Source of the DNA: Halomonas sp. KG2 | Lineage (GTDB): Bacteria > Pseudomonadota > Gammaproteobacteria > Pseudomonadales > Halomonadaceae | DNA length: 64,000 bases | Reading direction: 5' to 3' | Assembly (NCBI GenBank): GCA_030440445.1 | Contig: CP098528.1 | Location: 4,092,001-4,156,000 of the forward strand | Part shown: positions 1-8,693 of the stretch, piece by piece | Layout: every line of letters begins with the position of its first letter | Position numbering within the stretch: the first letter of the stretch is position 1 | Translations under genes and position numbers: made by a program | The notes under the pieces: model-generated | The model's database searches: none | Seen by the model: only the letters and a program-made list of their open reading frames with translations | Told to the model about the DNA's origin: nothing

Positions 1-357
1 GCGTGGCGTAACTATGCAAATGCCCCCCAAGAGGGGGCGATTGTTTGCCCTTCTAACCTTATAGAAGAAGGCAATGCACACTGCATGGAAGTTATTAGTA
101 ACGATGGTTCTTTCCCCGTCATTGTAACGCGCATAGAGGGTGCAATTTATTGCTACGTCAATGCCTGCCCCCATCAATACTTACCTTTAAATTACCGGTC
201 GGACAGTGTTATTTCGTCAGATAGAAGCCGTTTGCTATGCAGTGCCCATGGCGCAGCGTTTGATATTAAAACAGGCAACTGTTTAACGGGCTCCTTCGAT
301 AAACTTGACGCAATACCGGTGTTTGAAGACCAAGAAAGAAATGTATGCATTGGCTGA
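1..357 (+). CDS. Rieske [2Fe-2S] ferredoxin-type protein, 5' end cut by the window
   Basis: The reading frame is open from base 1, so the true start lies outside the window. The visible 118 residues end at a TGA. Both halves of the Rieske cluster motif are present: C-P-H (in NACPHQYLPL) and C-S-A-H (in LLCSAHGAAFD), giving the two Cys and two His ligands. The size and lack of any other domain fit a small stand-alone Rieske electron carrier rather than an oxygenase alpha subunit. An internal ATG at 85 is an unlikely start because the upstream codons look coding. What it donates electrons to cannot be told, since its upstream neighbours are missing. Confidence 0.8.
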   Translation, partial: AWRNYANAPQEGAIVCPSNLIEEGNAHCMEVISNDGSFPVIVTRIEGAIYCYVNACPHQYLPLNYRSDSVISSDRSRLLCSAHGAAFDIKTGNCLTGSFDKLDAIPVFEDQERNVCIG

Positions 358-365
358 TGCTAGAT

Positions 366-409
366 TAAGCCCTGCGATAATGGCCTCAGGCGGCCTACCG
401 CAGGGCTTA
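366..409. terminator. Bidirectional terminator-like hairpin
   Basis: An 11-bp perfect stem (TAAGCCCTGCG pairing with CGCAGGGCTTA) encloses a 22-base loop that has a further GGCC/GGCC pairing. It sits between the convergent Rieske gene and NhaC-type gene, where a shared terminator is expected. Confidence 0.6.
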
Positions 410-413
410 TCGC

Positions 414-1820
414 TTATAGCGTGAGACCGAGCAAAAGGTAAGCAGCCAAGGAGAGTGTGGCAACGGTAAGCGCAAAGGGAATTTGCGTCTTGATATGGTC
501 GATATGGTCAGAAGCAGCCCCTGTTGAGGCAAGCACTGAGGTATCCGACAACGGCGAACAGTGGTCCCCGAACACACCGCCACCCGCTACGGCTGCCACC
601 GTGGCATATACCAGCGGTGTCAGCATATCGCTGCTGAAGTTGAATGCGAGCGGCACAGCCAGCGGCATCATGATAGCGAAGGTGCCCCAAGAGGTACCGG
701 TTGAAAAGGCGATAACGGCAGCGATCAGAAATGTCATCGCTGGTAGTAATGCCGGTGTCAGCCATCCACCGGTGGCTTCAACAATATAGCTCGCCGTGCC
801 CATGTCTTTGGAAAGCTGATTCAACGAATAGGCTAACGCCAGAATAATAATGGCTGGCATTACTCCCTTCATCCCGGCCATCGAGGTTTTCATAATGTCG
901 TTGAAGGGAATGCCCTGAAGGCGCATAACGATACCGAGAAACACAGAAGCCGCCAGAAACGCTTCCATGGTTTTGGCCGAATCCATCACGATAAAGGTGC
1001 CGACAGCAACGCCGATCACCACCAGCACCGGGGCGAAAAAATTCCAGAATAGGTTGGTACGCGCACCATCATAAGGCGGAATTTCTGTCAGCTCCTCGCC
1101 CACCAGCGGTTCAGCCCCATCACGCAGCACTTTGCCCTCTTCCTGAGCGCGACGCTCGGCTTCTCGCATCGGTCCAAAAAGTGGAATAACACCGACAATG
1201 ACCAGCCCCACGACCAGCACCGAGAGCCATGCATAGAGGTTAAAGGGAACCGCATGTAGAAACACGCCCATCGCCTGTGCAGCATTTTCGATGGGTCCCA
1301 TGCCAATCAGTAAACCAGAAATAAACACTGCCCAGCCAGTGATCGGAACCATCACACTCACCGGGGCGGAAGTGGAGTCCGCGATATACGCCAGCTTTTC
1401 CCGCGATACCCGATAGCGATCCGTCAGGCCGCGCATGGTGCTACCGACAAACAAGGGGCTGAAATAGTCGCTGAAGAAAACGAACATGCCCATCACCCAG
1501 GCGATCAACTGAACCCGCACTCGCGATAAAGCACGGCGTTCCACCCAGGCGGTAAAGTTCTGAATCGCCCCTGTGCGTTGGAAGAACGCGATCACTGTGC
1601 CAATGAAAAGCTCCAACAGCAGTATCCAGGAGAAACTGGTGGTGCCCAGGGTTTCCTTTAATAGCGTGGGAAAGCCCATCAAGCCATTGCCTAGGGTAAT
1701 CACTCCAACGAAACAGGCGACTGCCAGCGAGAAAACGGTGTTGCGGGTAATAAATGCCAGCACAATGGCTAACGCCGCCGGCATGATGGAAAGCAGCCCA
1801 ATATGATCTTGAGGATCCAT
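414..1820 (-). CDS. NhaC-family Na+/H+ antiporter-type transporter
   Basis: A polytopic inner-membrane protein of 468 residues. Near residues 415-435 it carries the conserved GDHCSPLSDTSVLAS stretch typical of the NhaC (Na_H_antiporter) family, and the length is normal. The family includes Na+/H+ exchangers and sodium-coupled amino-acid or organic-acid/H+ exchangers. Of two in-frame ATGs, the second (1820) is preferred because the AGAGAG ribosome site is 6 bases from it and touches the first. It is the last gene of a reverse-strand unit IclR/FAD oxidoreductase/NhaC with a short gap (28 bases), so it probably imports the substrate of the oxidoreductase. Substrate identity is inference. Confidence 0.8.
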   Translation of the reverse strand: MDPQDHIGLLSIMPAALAIVLAFITRNTVFSLAVACFVGVITLGNGLMGFPTLLKETLGTTSFSWILLLELFIGTVIAFFQRTGAIQNFTAWVERRALSRVRVQLIAWVMGMFVFFSDYFSPLFVGSTMRGLTDRYRVSREKLAYIADSTSAPVSVMVPITGWAVFISGLLIGMGPIENAAQAMGVFLHAVPFNLYAWLSVLVVGLVIVGVIPLFGPMREAERRAQEEGKVLRDGAEPLVGEELTEIPPYDGARTNLFWNFFAPVLVVIGVAVGTFIVMDSAKTMEAFLAASVFLGIVMRLQGIPFNDIMKTSMAGMKGVMPAIIILALAYSLNQLSKDMGTASYIVEATGGWLTPALLPAMTFLIAAVIAFSTGTSWGTFAIMMPLAVPLAFNFSSDMLTPLVYATVAAVAGGGVFGDHCSPLSDTSVLASTGAASDHIDHIKTQIPFALTVATLSLAAYLLLGLTL

Positions 1821-1854
1821 TGTCATCTCTCTTTTTTATAATGGTGAGTGGGGA

Positions 1855-3144
1855 TCAAGTTTCTTGTTTTGCCTTACGGCGCTCCATTTCACTGGTCAGG
1901 TAGAAACCCAACCGACGCACGGGATCGGGCGGCATCCAACTCGCCTTGCCGAATAACGACGCAATATTTTCGACCGGCTGACCCATGGCATGGCGCGCCA
2001 AGGCATCGCCAAGGAAGGTACCCTTGACGATACCGCCGCCATTGCACCCCGCTGACACATACAAACCGGGCTGGATCTCCCCCCAGAGTGGCGCGCCGTT
2101 ATAGGTCAGCCCGGTGGTCCCTCCCCAGACCTTATCGAAGCGCACTGGGGTGAGTTCGGGATAGCGCGCCTCAAGGCTCGCTTTCAGTTCAGCCTCAATA
2201 CGGGCGTTATCGGCTTCGCGCTCATAGCTGTAACGCGAACGAATCATCAAGCGCCCATCGGCGGTGGTGCGCAGCGTGCAACCCAAACGATGCGCGGGTA
2301 ACAGCCCCCAGGTCGTCGCAGCAATGCGTTGTCGTTCCAGCTCCGGCAACGGCTCGGTAATCGCGGCGTAGGTATAAATAGCGGTTAGCCGCGAAGGGTC
2401 TGCACCCAAGGCTCTAGAAAACGCGTTATTGGCTAGGATTACCTGCCCAGCCGTTACTTCGCCTTCGGGTGTAGTGACACGCCACTTTTTGCCATCAGGC
2501 TTGATTTGAGTCGCGGGCGAGTGCTCATGCAGTTCGATTCCGGCTTCTAATGAATCCGCTAAACCAACAATCAATGCTGCAGGCTGCACCAGATAACAGT
2601 CCGGTGAATAAATACCCTGTGTGTAGTAGCGCGTGCCAATTCGCTCAGCCAGTTGGCTAGCGCTCAAGGTCTGGTAAGAAAGGCCTGCAGCGTTAAGAAA
2701 AGCTTCATACTGGACCAAGGCGCGCTGACCTATCGCACTACGGGCAGCGCGGTAAGTGCCGCTACGTTCAAGTTGGCAGTCAATTCCCAGCCGTTCGACC
2801 CGCTCGCGCAGTAGCGCCATGGTTTGTCGGCTTAACGCGTTCAGTGTCTCCATGCGCTCAAGTTCTTCGGGACGAGCATCATTGGCTAAAGCGATTTCCA
2901 GCATGAAACCAGAGTTACGCCCTGGGCTACCTTCACCTACTTGGTCGGCTTCAAGAATTTTGATGCGGGCTTCCGGCCGCGCCTGCTGCCAGGCCGTAGC
3001 TGCCGCGAAGCCGGTGTAACCAGCCCCGATGATGACGACATCCGCCTCAGTTTGGCCACGCAAGGCGGGGCTCGGCTGGCGCTCTGGGAGCCAGGCGTTC
3101 CAGCCGCACAGGCGCTGGTGGGATGGATGCGTGGGTTGTGGCAT
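1855..3144 (-). CDS. FAD-dependent amine/amino-acid oxidoreductase (DadA/PuuB type)
   Basis: 429 residues with an N-terminal FAD-binding Rossmann motif GAGYTG at residues 40-45, followed by an acidic residue ending strand 2 (ILEAD) and the SPGRNSGF segment seen in DAO-type oxidoreductases such as gamma-glutamylputrescine oxidase. The C-terminal part has the second FAD contact (YVSAGCNGGGIVKG). Such enzymes oxidise the amine of a small amine or amino acid. Its start lies 6 bases after the IclR stop codon, so the two are surely co-transcribed, with the NhaC-type transporter next. The exact substrate is not readable from sequence. Confidence 0.8.
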   Translation of the reverse strand: MPQPTHPSHQRLCGWNAWLPERQPSPALRGQTEADVVIIGAGYTGFAAATAWQQARPEARIKILEADQVGEGSPGRNSGFMLEIALANDARPEELERMETLNALSRQTMALLRERVERLGIDCQLERSGTYRAARSAIGQRALVQYEAFLNAAGLSYQTLSASQLAERIGTRYYTQGIYSPDCYLVQPAALIVGLADSLEAGIELHEHSPATQIKPDGKKWRVTTPEGEVTAGQVILANNAFSRALGADPSRLTAIYTYAAITEPLPELERQRIAATTWGLLPAHRLGCTLRTTADGRLMIRSRYSYEREADNARIEAELKASLEARYPELTPVRFDKVWGGTTGLTYNGAPLWGEIQPGLYVSAGCNGGGIVKGTFLGDALARHAMGQPVENIASLFGKASWMPPDPVRRLGFYLTSEMERRKAKQET

Positions 3145-3150
3145 GACGAT

Positions 3151-3948
3151 TTAATCCAGATACAGTAGGCCGTGGGCCTGGTTAACCATAGCGGCGACTT
3201 CGTCTTGCATGCCTTGGAGCACCTCCTGTTTATGGGCCGGTGTCATGCGAGACTTGAGCATTGAGCAGCTCATGGCCCCCAAGGGGTGACCACTATGGTC
3301 GAGAATGGGAATGGCTAAGCCGCAGTATTCCGGGAGCAGAGAGCCTTCAACGCCACGGGCGTAGCCATGTGTTAGTAGATGGTTAATTTCGGCTTCGACA
3401 TCGGCGGTGGCGATCGCGTAATCATCCCGCAGTCGTGTCGCGTTGTGGTCGAGAATCTCGCCTCGTTCATCCGCACCGAGATACGCGAGCAAGGCAATCG
3501 ACGCTTGGCCGACACCCAGCGGCAAGCGCCCTCCCGTCGCCCTAACGAAACTGCCCACCGGATAAGCACCGTTCTGTACTTCCAGGCAGACCGCGTAGAT
3601 ACCATCGCGGGCGAACAGATAGAAACTGTCTCCCCAGCGTTGTGCCAACGCCAGCAATCTCGGCCGGGCCAAATCTCGCAATCCAGCGCCATTGCCCGCC
3701 TGAGCACCAAGCACTAGCAACTCATAGCCCAGCAAGTAACGCCCACGGATGGGAGAAGAGCGTAAAAACCCTTGCTGCTTGAGACCTTTTAACAACCGAT
3801 AGAGCGTAGGACGGCTGAAGCTCAACTCATTCAGATAATCGTCGACACTCGCACCGCGGTGGCCACCACGTGCGGTAACTTGCAGTATCTGCATGGCGTG
3901 AACGAGCGTGGTGGGGCCTGATGAGGTGATGTTTTCATTTACCGGCAT
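3151..3948 (-). CDS. IclR-family transcriptional regulator
   Basis: About 265 residues. An N-terminal winged helix (with SFSRPTLYRLLKGLKQQGF as recognition segment) is followed by an IclR effector domain (GVEGSLLPEYCGLAIPILDH is typical). The frame extends upstream to 3990, but the start at 3948 (MPVNENI) is the better fit to family length. It is the first gene of the unit with the oxidoreductase and transporter, so it probably controls them and itself in response to their substrate. A TCTCA-N5-TGAGA dyad upstream is a candidate operator. Confidence 0.8.
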   Translation of the reverse strand: MPVNENITSSGPTTLVHAMQILQVTARGGHRGASVDDYLNELSFSRPTLYRLLKGLKQQGFLRSSPIRGRYLLGYELLVLGAQAGNGAGLRDLARPRLLALAQRWGDSFYLFARDGIYAVCLEVQNGAYPVGSFVRATGGRLPLGVGQASIALLAYLGADERGEILDHNATRLRDDYAIATADVEAEINHLLTHGYARGVEGSLLPEYCGLAIPILDHSGHPLGAMSCSMLKSRMTPAHKQEVLQGMQDEVAAMVNQAHGLLYLD

Positions 3949-4008
3949 TATGTTTATCGTTATCTGTCTAGGTGAGCTAGAACATAGCAAGACAAATTCA
4001 CGAGTTCA

Positions 4009-4023
4009 TCTCACTAAATGAGA
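4009..4023. promoter_or_regulatory. Candidate operator for the adjacent IclR regulator
   Basis: TCTCACTAAATGAGA is a perfect 5-5-5 dyad about 61 bases upstream of the IclR start. IclR proteins commonly bind 15-bp dyads of this shape near their own promoter. It is a single site and could be chance. Confidence 0.4.
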
Positions 4024-4197
4024 CACAACCATTTTCACGCGATAAAGCGGGTGTGGGGCAATGGGTTCCGCCGGGCAACGCCAATCATTGCCTATCATTT
4101 TGCCGGTCAGTGCGTCAGTCTATCCACTGACGCTTGTTGTCGCTGAACAGTCACACCGCCAAGGCATAGTGTTGGCACACAAGGAGAATGGCAAACG

Positions 4198-5124
4198 ATG
4201 GGGCGCAACCAAACAGCACTCAATGCCTTACTTCTACTGCTGCCACGGCTGGCTCATTTTGCCTGGCGTGTCGTGTGTCACTTCTTGAAGAACCGCGGCA
4301 TCCTGCTTGCCGGTGGGGTGGGCTACAATATTTTGCTCTCCATCGTGCCGCTCTTTGCAGTATTGGTTGTACTGTTGACCAAAGTGGTGGATCAACAGCA
4401 TTTACTCAGCGTTCTTGCTGTACAAGCGCGCCACCTAGCACCGGCCCATGCCGAAGTGTTGATGGATGCCGTCCGCAGTCTACTGGAGTCTCGCGGCGTC
4501 ATCGGCATTCTTAGCTTACCCATTCTGCTGCTCTTCAGCTCCTTCGCCTTTCGCATGCTCGAAGATGCCTTGGCGATTATCTTCCATGCGCCAGAAAGCC
4601 CCCACATCAAGCGTAGTGTGTGGGTGTCGGTGATGCTGCCTTACGCTTTCATGTTGGTGCTAGGGGCGGGGTTGCTGGCCTTAACACTGGTCGTCACCCT
4701 GGCTAGCTCGCTCAATACGCTGATGATGGCGCTCTTTGAGCGGCAACTGCCGTTTGCGGGCTTCTCCGAACCAGTCCTTAACTTATTCAGCTTTGTTGGG
4801 GTTTTCTTATTGTTTAGCGCTATCTACAAGGTGCTACCGGTGGTGCGTATCGCGTTACGCCGAGCGGTAATCGGCGGCTTTGTCGCGGCACTGCTGTGGG
4901 AAGGCGTGCGGCTGCTACTGGTCTACTATTTCACCCACCTCTCGTTCGTCAACGCCGTTTACGGATCCCTAGCAACGCTGATCATTGTGCTGCTCAGCCT
5001 AGAAGTCGGTGCCATCATTTTACTGCTGGGCGCGCAGGTCATTGCTGAGTTAGAGCGCAACACGCGCCTCGGCCTACCTTGGCATATTGACCCTGACCGA
5101 CAGCCCATCACCCACCTTGATTAA
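4198..5124 (+). CDS. YihY/BrkB-family inner-membrane protein
   Basis: 308 residues with about six hydrophobic segments. The family signature is recognisable: FLKNRGILLAGGVGYNILLS near residues 30-50 and VYGSLATLIIVLLSLEVGAI near the C-terminus. This family was once annotated as ribonuclease BN in error; its function is unknown, with possible roles in envelope or osmotic stress. It reads alone, with an AAGGAG site 11 bases before the ATG and a strong terminator 13 bases after the stop. Confidence 0.85.
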   Translation: MGRNQTALNALLLLLPRLAHFAWRVVCHFLKNRGILLAGGVGYNILLSIVPLFAVLVVLLTKVVDQQHLLSVLAVQARHLAPAHAEVLMDAVRSLLESRGVIGILSLPILLLFSSFAFRMLEDALAIIFHAPESPHIKRSVWVSVMLPYAFMLVLGAGLLALTLVVTLASSLNTLMMALFERQLPFAGFSEPVLNLFSFVGVFLLFSAIYKVLPVVRIALRRAVIGGFVAALLWEGVRLLLVYYFTHLSFVNAVYGSLATLIIVLLSLEVGAIILLLGAQVIAELERNTRLGLPWHIDPDRQPITHLD

Positions 5125-5136
5125 GACGTTACATTG

Positions 5137-5170
5137 AAATGCCGCCATCTTTTGATGGCGGCATTTATTT
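5137..5170. terminator. Bidirectional Rho-independent terminator
   Basis: A 13-bp perfect stem (AAATGCCGCCATC / GATGGCGGCATTT) with a TTTT loop and T-rich flank. It lies between the convergent YihY gene and the TRAP permease gene. Confidence 0.85.
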
Positions 5171-5215
5171 GAGCGCTATTTATAAGAGGGCTGCCCCCTT
5201 TATGCTCGTCTAGTG

Positions 5216-7348
5216 TCAGGCCATTGTATGTACCACCTGGCGGTCACGTCTGGCACTCCACACCAGCGTCATCAGAAACAGTGCCAATCCCAAGAAATCC
5301 AGCAGCAAGTTTCCGTGAGGCCACAGCATTAAAGCACCAACGGGGAACATGGCTAGGCGCAGCCACCAGGGCAACTCGCTTTCCAGATAGCCTTCCAGCC
5401 CGGCGATAATGGCGTAAATGCCGAACAACGCGAAGGCAAACACCACCAACATTTCGGTCGGCGTCCCGGTGATCATTGGCGACCACACAAACAGCAAGGG
5501 AATGATGTAGAGGCCCTTGGCGATTTTCCAAGCGGTAAAACCGGTACGCATAGGTGGCGTTTTGGCGATCGCCGCCGCAGCGAAGGCGGTAAGGCATACT
5601 GGCGGAGTCACGTTGGAGTCCTGAGATAGCCAGAAAATCACCATGTGCGCTGCCACTAACATCATTGATATCGTGTGCGGCGAAAGCGCTTGTTCGTAAA
5701 GTTGTGAACGGAAATCGTCCGGTACCAAGGCCAGTAGCTGTTGAGCACTGGCAGCGTCCATCGGAGCATTCAGCGCTTCTAAAGCATCTGGCGCGGCAAG
5801 CATAAAGATCGCCCGTGCCTGCTCGGGCAAATCACCGGCCATAATCAGTTCTAACAGCTGACTGTGTGCCATCAGACCATACAACGCCGGTGCCGATAGC
5901 GTGCCCAATACGATGTAAGCGGCCGTCACCGGCAACCCCATCCCCAGTACCAGAGAGGCCAGCGCGATCAACACAATGGTGATTAACAGGCTGCCGCCCG
6001 CCCAGTCTGAGATCATCAACGAAAAGATGTTACCAATGCCGGTCGTCGACACCACATTGACGATCAAGCCAACTGTCAGCAGTAGAATGGCAGTGGAAAC
6101 CATGTTGCGGGTGCCCAGTACCAAAGCGTCGATAATTGCCTGAAGCTTCATGGGTGAACGTGATAACCAGGAAGCAACGACCACCGACACGATAGCGATA
6201 CCGGCAGCATAGGTGGGGGTGAAGCCATTGATAAGGGCGACGACCAGCACCACGAGTGGCAGCAGGTAGTGCCAACCGCCCTTCAATACATCAATCAGTT
6301 TTGGAGCTTGCTCCGTTTCTACCTGATGAGTACCGCTACGCTTGGCTTCGATGCGCACGAACATGGCCACCGAGAGGAAGTACAGCAGAGCAGGAAGCGC
6401 AGCGACCCCAATGATGGTGAGATATGACACCTGGGTGTAAGAGGCCATGATAAAAGCCCCTGCCCCCATAACGGGAGGCATAAGCTGGCCTCCGGTTGAA
6501 GCAGCGGCTTCAACGCCGGCCGCAAAACGCGGTGGAAAGCCTGCCTTACGCATTAAGGGAATAGTGATCACACCGGTAGAGACCGTATTGGCTACGCTGG
6601 AGCCAGACACCGACCCCATAAGCCCTGAAGCGAATACCGCTACAAATCCCGGGCCACCAACAAAGCGACCCGCGGCACAACGTGCTAGCTCGATGATGAA
6701 CTCTCCAGCGCCCGAACGTACCAGGAAGGCACCAAAGAGAATGAACATGAAAACGTAAGACCAGGAAATCCGGGCAATCGAGCCCAGCATGCCGTCACCG
6801 CCGAGGAAGCTGCGAAACAGAACGGTTTCCCAATTCAGCCCAGGGAAATTGAACACCCCACCTACATAGCGCCCCCACCAGGCAACGTACGTCAGTGCAA
6901 TGATACATAGCAGCGGAATAAACCAGCCGGTAGTCCGGCGGGCAAATTCTAGTACCAACGCCAAAGCGGTAATCGACACGATCCAGTCAGCCAGGGAAAA
7001 GCGTACCCCACGGGCATAAAGCGCATCCTCAAAGCCGATTAAATAGAACGCACACCCTAGGGCGGCTAGACCAAGACACACATCAACGGCGAGTAATAGG
7101 CGCTGACCGCTAGCCGAGCGCGCTTTGAACATCGGCACGGAAAGCGCGCACAACAGGCCGAACATACCGAAGTGTAATGCACTAACCCAAATTTCTGAGA
7201 CAGTGCCCAGGGTATTGAAATAGATATGTGAGAAAGCAACGACGATGGCGAGCAAGCTTAGAATCCGCCCAAGCCAGGGGTGCTCAAGGCGCTCTGAAGC
7301 GCTGCTTGCGGATTCATCGCGCACCGTATCAGGTGTCGAATGACTCAT
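5216..7348 (-). CDS. TRAP transporter fused permease (DctQ-DctM), TAXI type
   Basis: About 710 residues, the usual length of fused small-plus-large TRAP membrane subunits that pair with TAXI binding proteins. The N-terminal third holds the DctQ-like helices; the large domain has GSVSGSSVANTVSTGVITIPLMRK-type conserved loops and a second repeat (GMGLPVTAAYI). It drives Na+- or H+-coupled uptake of an organic acid. The start at 7348 is preferred over 7360 because GAGG lies 8 bases before it. The TAXI binding protein gene is immediately upstream, with a 80-base gap, on the same strand. Confidence 0.88.
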   Translation of the reverse strand: MSHSTPDTVRDESASSASERLEHPWLGRILSLLAIVVAFSHIYFNTLGTVSEIWVSALHFGMFGLLCALSVPMFKARSASGQRLLLAVDVCLGLAALGCAFYLIGFEDALYARGVRFSLADWIVSITALALVLEFARRTTGWFIPLLCIIALTYVAWWGRYVGGVFNFPGLNWETVLFRSFLGGDGMLGSIARISWSYVFMFILFGAFLVRSGAGEFIIELARCAAGRFVGGPGFVAVFASGLMGSVSGSSVANTVSTGVITIPLMRKAGFPPRFAAGVEAAASTGGQLMPPVMGAGAFIMASYTQVSYLTIIGVAALPALLYFLSVAMFVRIEAKRSGTHQVETEQAPKLIDVLKGGWHYLLPLVVLVVALINGFTPTYAAGIAIVSVVVASWLSRSPMKLQAIIDALVLGTRNMVSTAILLLTVGLIVNVVSTTGIGNIFSLMISDWAGGSLLITIVLIALASLVLGMGLPVTAAYIVLGTLSAPALYGLMAHSQLLELIMAGDLPEQARAIFMLAAPDALEALNAPMDAASAQQLLALVPDDFRSQLYEQALSPHTISMMLVAAHMVIFWLSQDSNVTPPVCLTAFAAAAIAKTPPMRTGFTAWKIAKGLYIIPLLFVWSPMITGTPTEMLVVFAFALFGIYAIIAGLEGYLESELPWWLRLAMFPVGALMLWPHGNLLLDFLGLALFLMTLVWSARRDRQVVHTMA

Positions 7349-7428
7349 GGTGTACCTCATAACACTAAGTAAGGCATAGGGAGGCCATCCGCCCGGCTTA
7401 TGCCAGGCAGATGCAGGGCGATAGGCCT

Positions 7429-8454
7429 TCAGCCTTCGAGAAGATGCTCGGGAATTTCAATTCCTTGTTCACGGAAATAGCGCGCGGCACCGGCATGCAG
7501 TGGTATCGGCAGGCCGTCGAGCGCTTTTTCCAGAGCCATATCACGCGTTGCCGGGTGAATGTTGTTTAGAAACGGCAGGTTCTCGAACATGGCTTTGGTG
7601 ATCTGGTACACATGCTCTTCAGGAACATCGGCGTTAACCACCAAAATATTGGGCTGGGAAATGGTATTGATCGGGGCATCCTGACCAGGGTAAGTGTCGG
7701 CGGGAATTTCGAAAGCGCTCCACACTGGGTACTGGCTGTTAATGCGCTCAAGTTGCTCAGCGGTCACGTTCAGCGTGGTAATGTCATCGCCCATATTGGC
7801 ATAGGCGCTGGTCACGGCAGAGGCCGGAACGCCTGCCGGTATGTTCATACCGTCTATATTGCCGTTCTGCATGGAATCGGCGCTGGCACTGTAGCCCAGG
7901 TAGGCAATATCCATCTGCTCTGGATCAATCTCCAGACCGGCAAGAATTTGCCGACCAGAGCCTTCGGTACCGGAATTGCGCGCACCAATAGAGAAACCGC
8001 GCCCGTATAGCTGGGCCAAGTCATCGATGGTGCCAGTATCGACCAGTGCGTCACGCATCACAAAGTGTTCGACGTTCTGCCACAGCATAGAAACTGAGCG
8101 TACGTTGTCATAGGCTTTGGGCACTGGCCCCTCACCGGACCATGCCCAGGCGCCGTAGAGCGCTTGCAGAATGCCGAATTGAGCCTGGTCATCATCCATC
8201 AAGCGCAAGTTTTCCGCTGAACCCGCCGAGCTGATGGCAGAAACGGAGATGCCGTGGGTAGGCTCGAGCTTGACACGTATCAGTGTAGAAAGCGCGACGC
8301 CTACTGGATAGAACGTGCCACCGGTGGTGGCAGTGCCCATGATGTATTGTCCGCCCTCGGTAGGTTCCTGAGCGGTAACAGCGGAGGCACTGACGCCGAA
8401 TGCAGCGGCGGTAGCGAGACAAAGAGCGGTTTTAAGAAATTGGCGTTTCAGCAT
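7429..8454 (-). CDS. TAXI-family TRAP transporter solute-binding protein
   Basis: 341 residues with a signal peptide (basic KRQ, hydrophobic stretch, cleavage probably after VTA near residue 28). The mature protein opens with YIMGTATTGGTFYPVG, the TAXI-family ligand-pocket signature, and ends with HAGAARYFREQGIEIPEHL, also typical. It captures the solute in the periplasm for the fused permease downstream. GGGAG is 8 bases before the ATG. The upstream region holds a sigma-54-like promoter and paired dyads, and the dctBD-like genes follow, so expression probably depends on that two-component system. Confidence 0.9.
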   Translation of the reverse strand: MLKRQFLKTALCLATAAAFGVSASAVTAQEPTEGGQYIMGTATTGGTFYPVGVALSTLIRVKLEPTHGISVSAISSAGSAENLRLMDDDQAQFGILQALYGAWAWSGEGPVPKAYDNVRSVSMLWQNVEHFVMRDALVDTGTIDDLAQLYGRGFSIGARNSGTEGSGRQILAGLEIDPEQMDIAYLGYSASADSMQNGNIDGMNIPAGVPASAVTSAYANMGDDITTLNVTAEQLERINSQYPVWSAFEIPADTYPGQDAPINTISQPNILVVNADVPEEHVYQITKAMFENLPFLNNIHPATRDMALEKALDGLPIPLHAGAARYFREQGIEIPEHLLEG

Positions 8455-8483
8455 GGTGTTGCTCCCAGCTTATTGGAATTGTT

Positions 8484-8500
8484 GGAGTAATCACTACTCC
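8484..8500 (-). other. Leader hairpin in the TAXI-TRAP mRNA
   Basis: GGAGTAATCACTACTCC forms a 6-bp stem with a 5-base loop in the predicted 5' leader, between the candidate sigma-54 start point (about 8501) and the start codon. It may stabilise the message; this is a weak inference from position only. Confidence 0.3.
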
Positions 8501-8511
8501 TTCCCCAATAG

Positions 8512-8527
8512 AGCGAGAAGCTAGCCA
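8512..8527 (-). promoter_or_regulatory. Candidate sigma-54 (-24/-12) promoter of the TAXI-TRAP operon
   Basis: Reading the reverse strand, TGGCTAGCTTCTCGCT places GG and GC with exactly the spacing of the TGGCAC-N5-TTGC consensus. The predicted start is near 8501, leaving a leader of about 47 bases. The neighbouring response regulator has an intact GAFTGA sigma-54 contact loop, which supports the call. Confidence 0.5.
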
Positions 8528-8602
8528 ACTTTAAACAAAGATATAAAAATCAATATATTATAATTTTACTTCTACGACAAAAGGCGAAGACGCCTGAACA
8601 AA

Positions 8603-8657
8603 CATCGGCCATTTTTTGCCGATGACTTTTGCCCTCATCGGCAAAAAATGGCCGATG
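8603..8657. promoter_or_regulatory. Paired dyads, candidate enhancer for the DctD-like activator (or terminator of dctBD)
   Basis: Two 23-base arms (8603-8625 and 8635-8657) are perfect inverted copies separated by 9 bases. Each arm is itself a dyad, CATCGGC-N8-GCCGATG. The two dyad centres are 33 bp apart, about three helical turns, and about 110-145 bp upstream of the predicted sigma-54 start: the usual layout for enhancer-binding protein sites. Because the element is also 37 bases after the response regulator stop, a long terminator stem is the alternative; both roles are possible. Confidence 0.55.
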
Positions 8658-8693
8658 AATCAGTCCTGGCACATTGACGCTTGAATCAATCGT

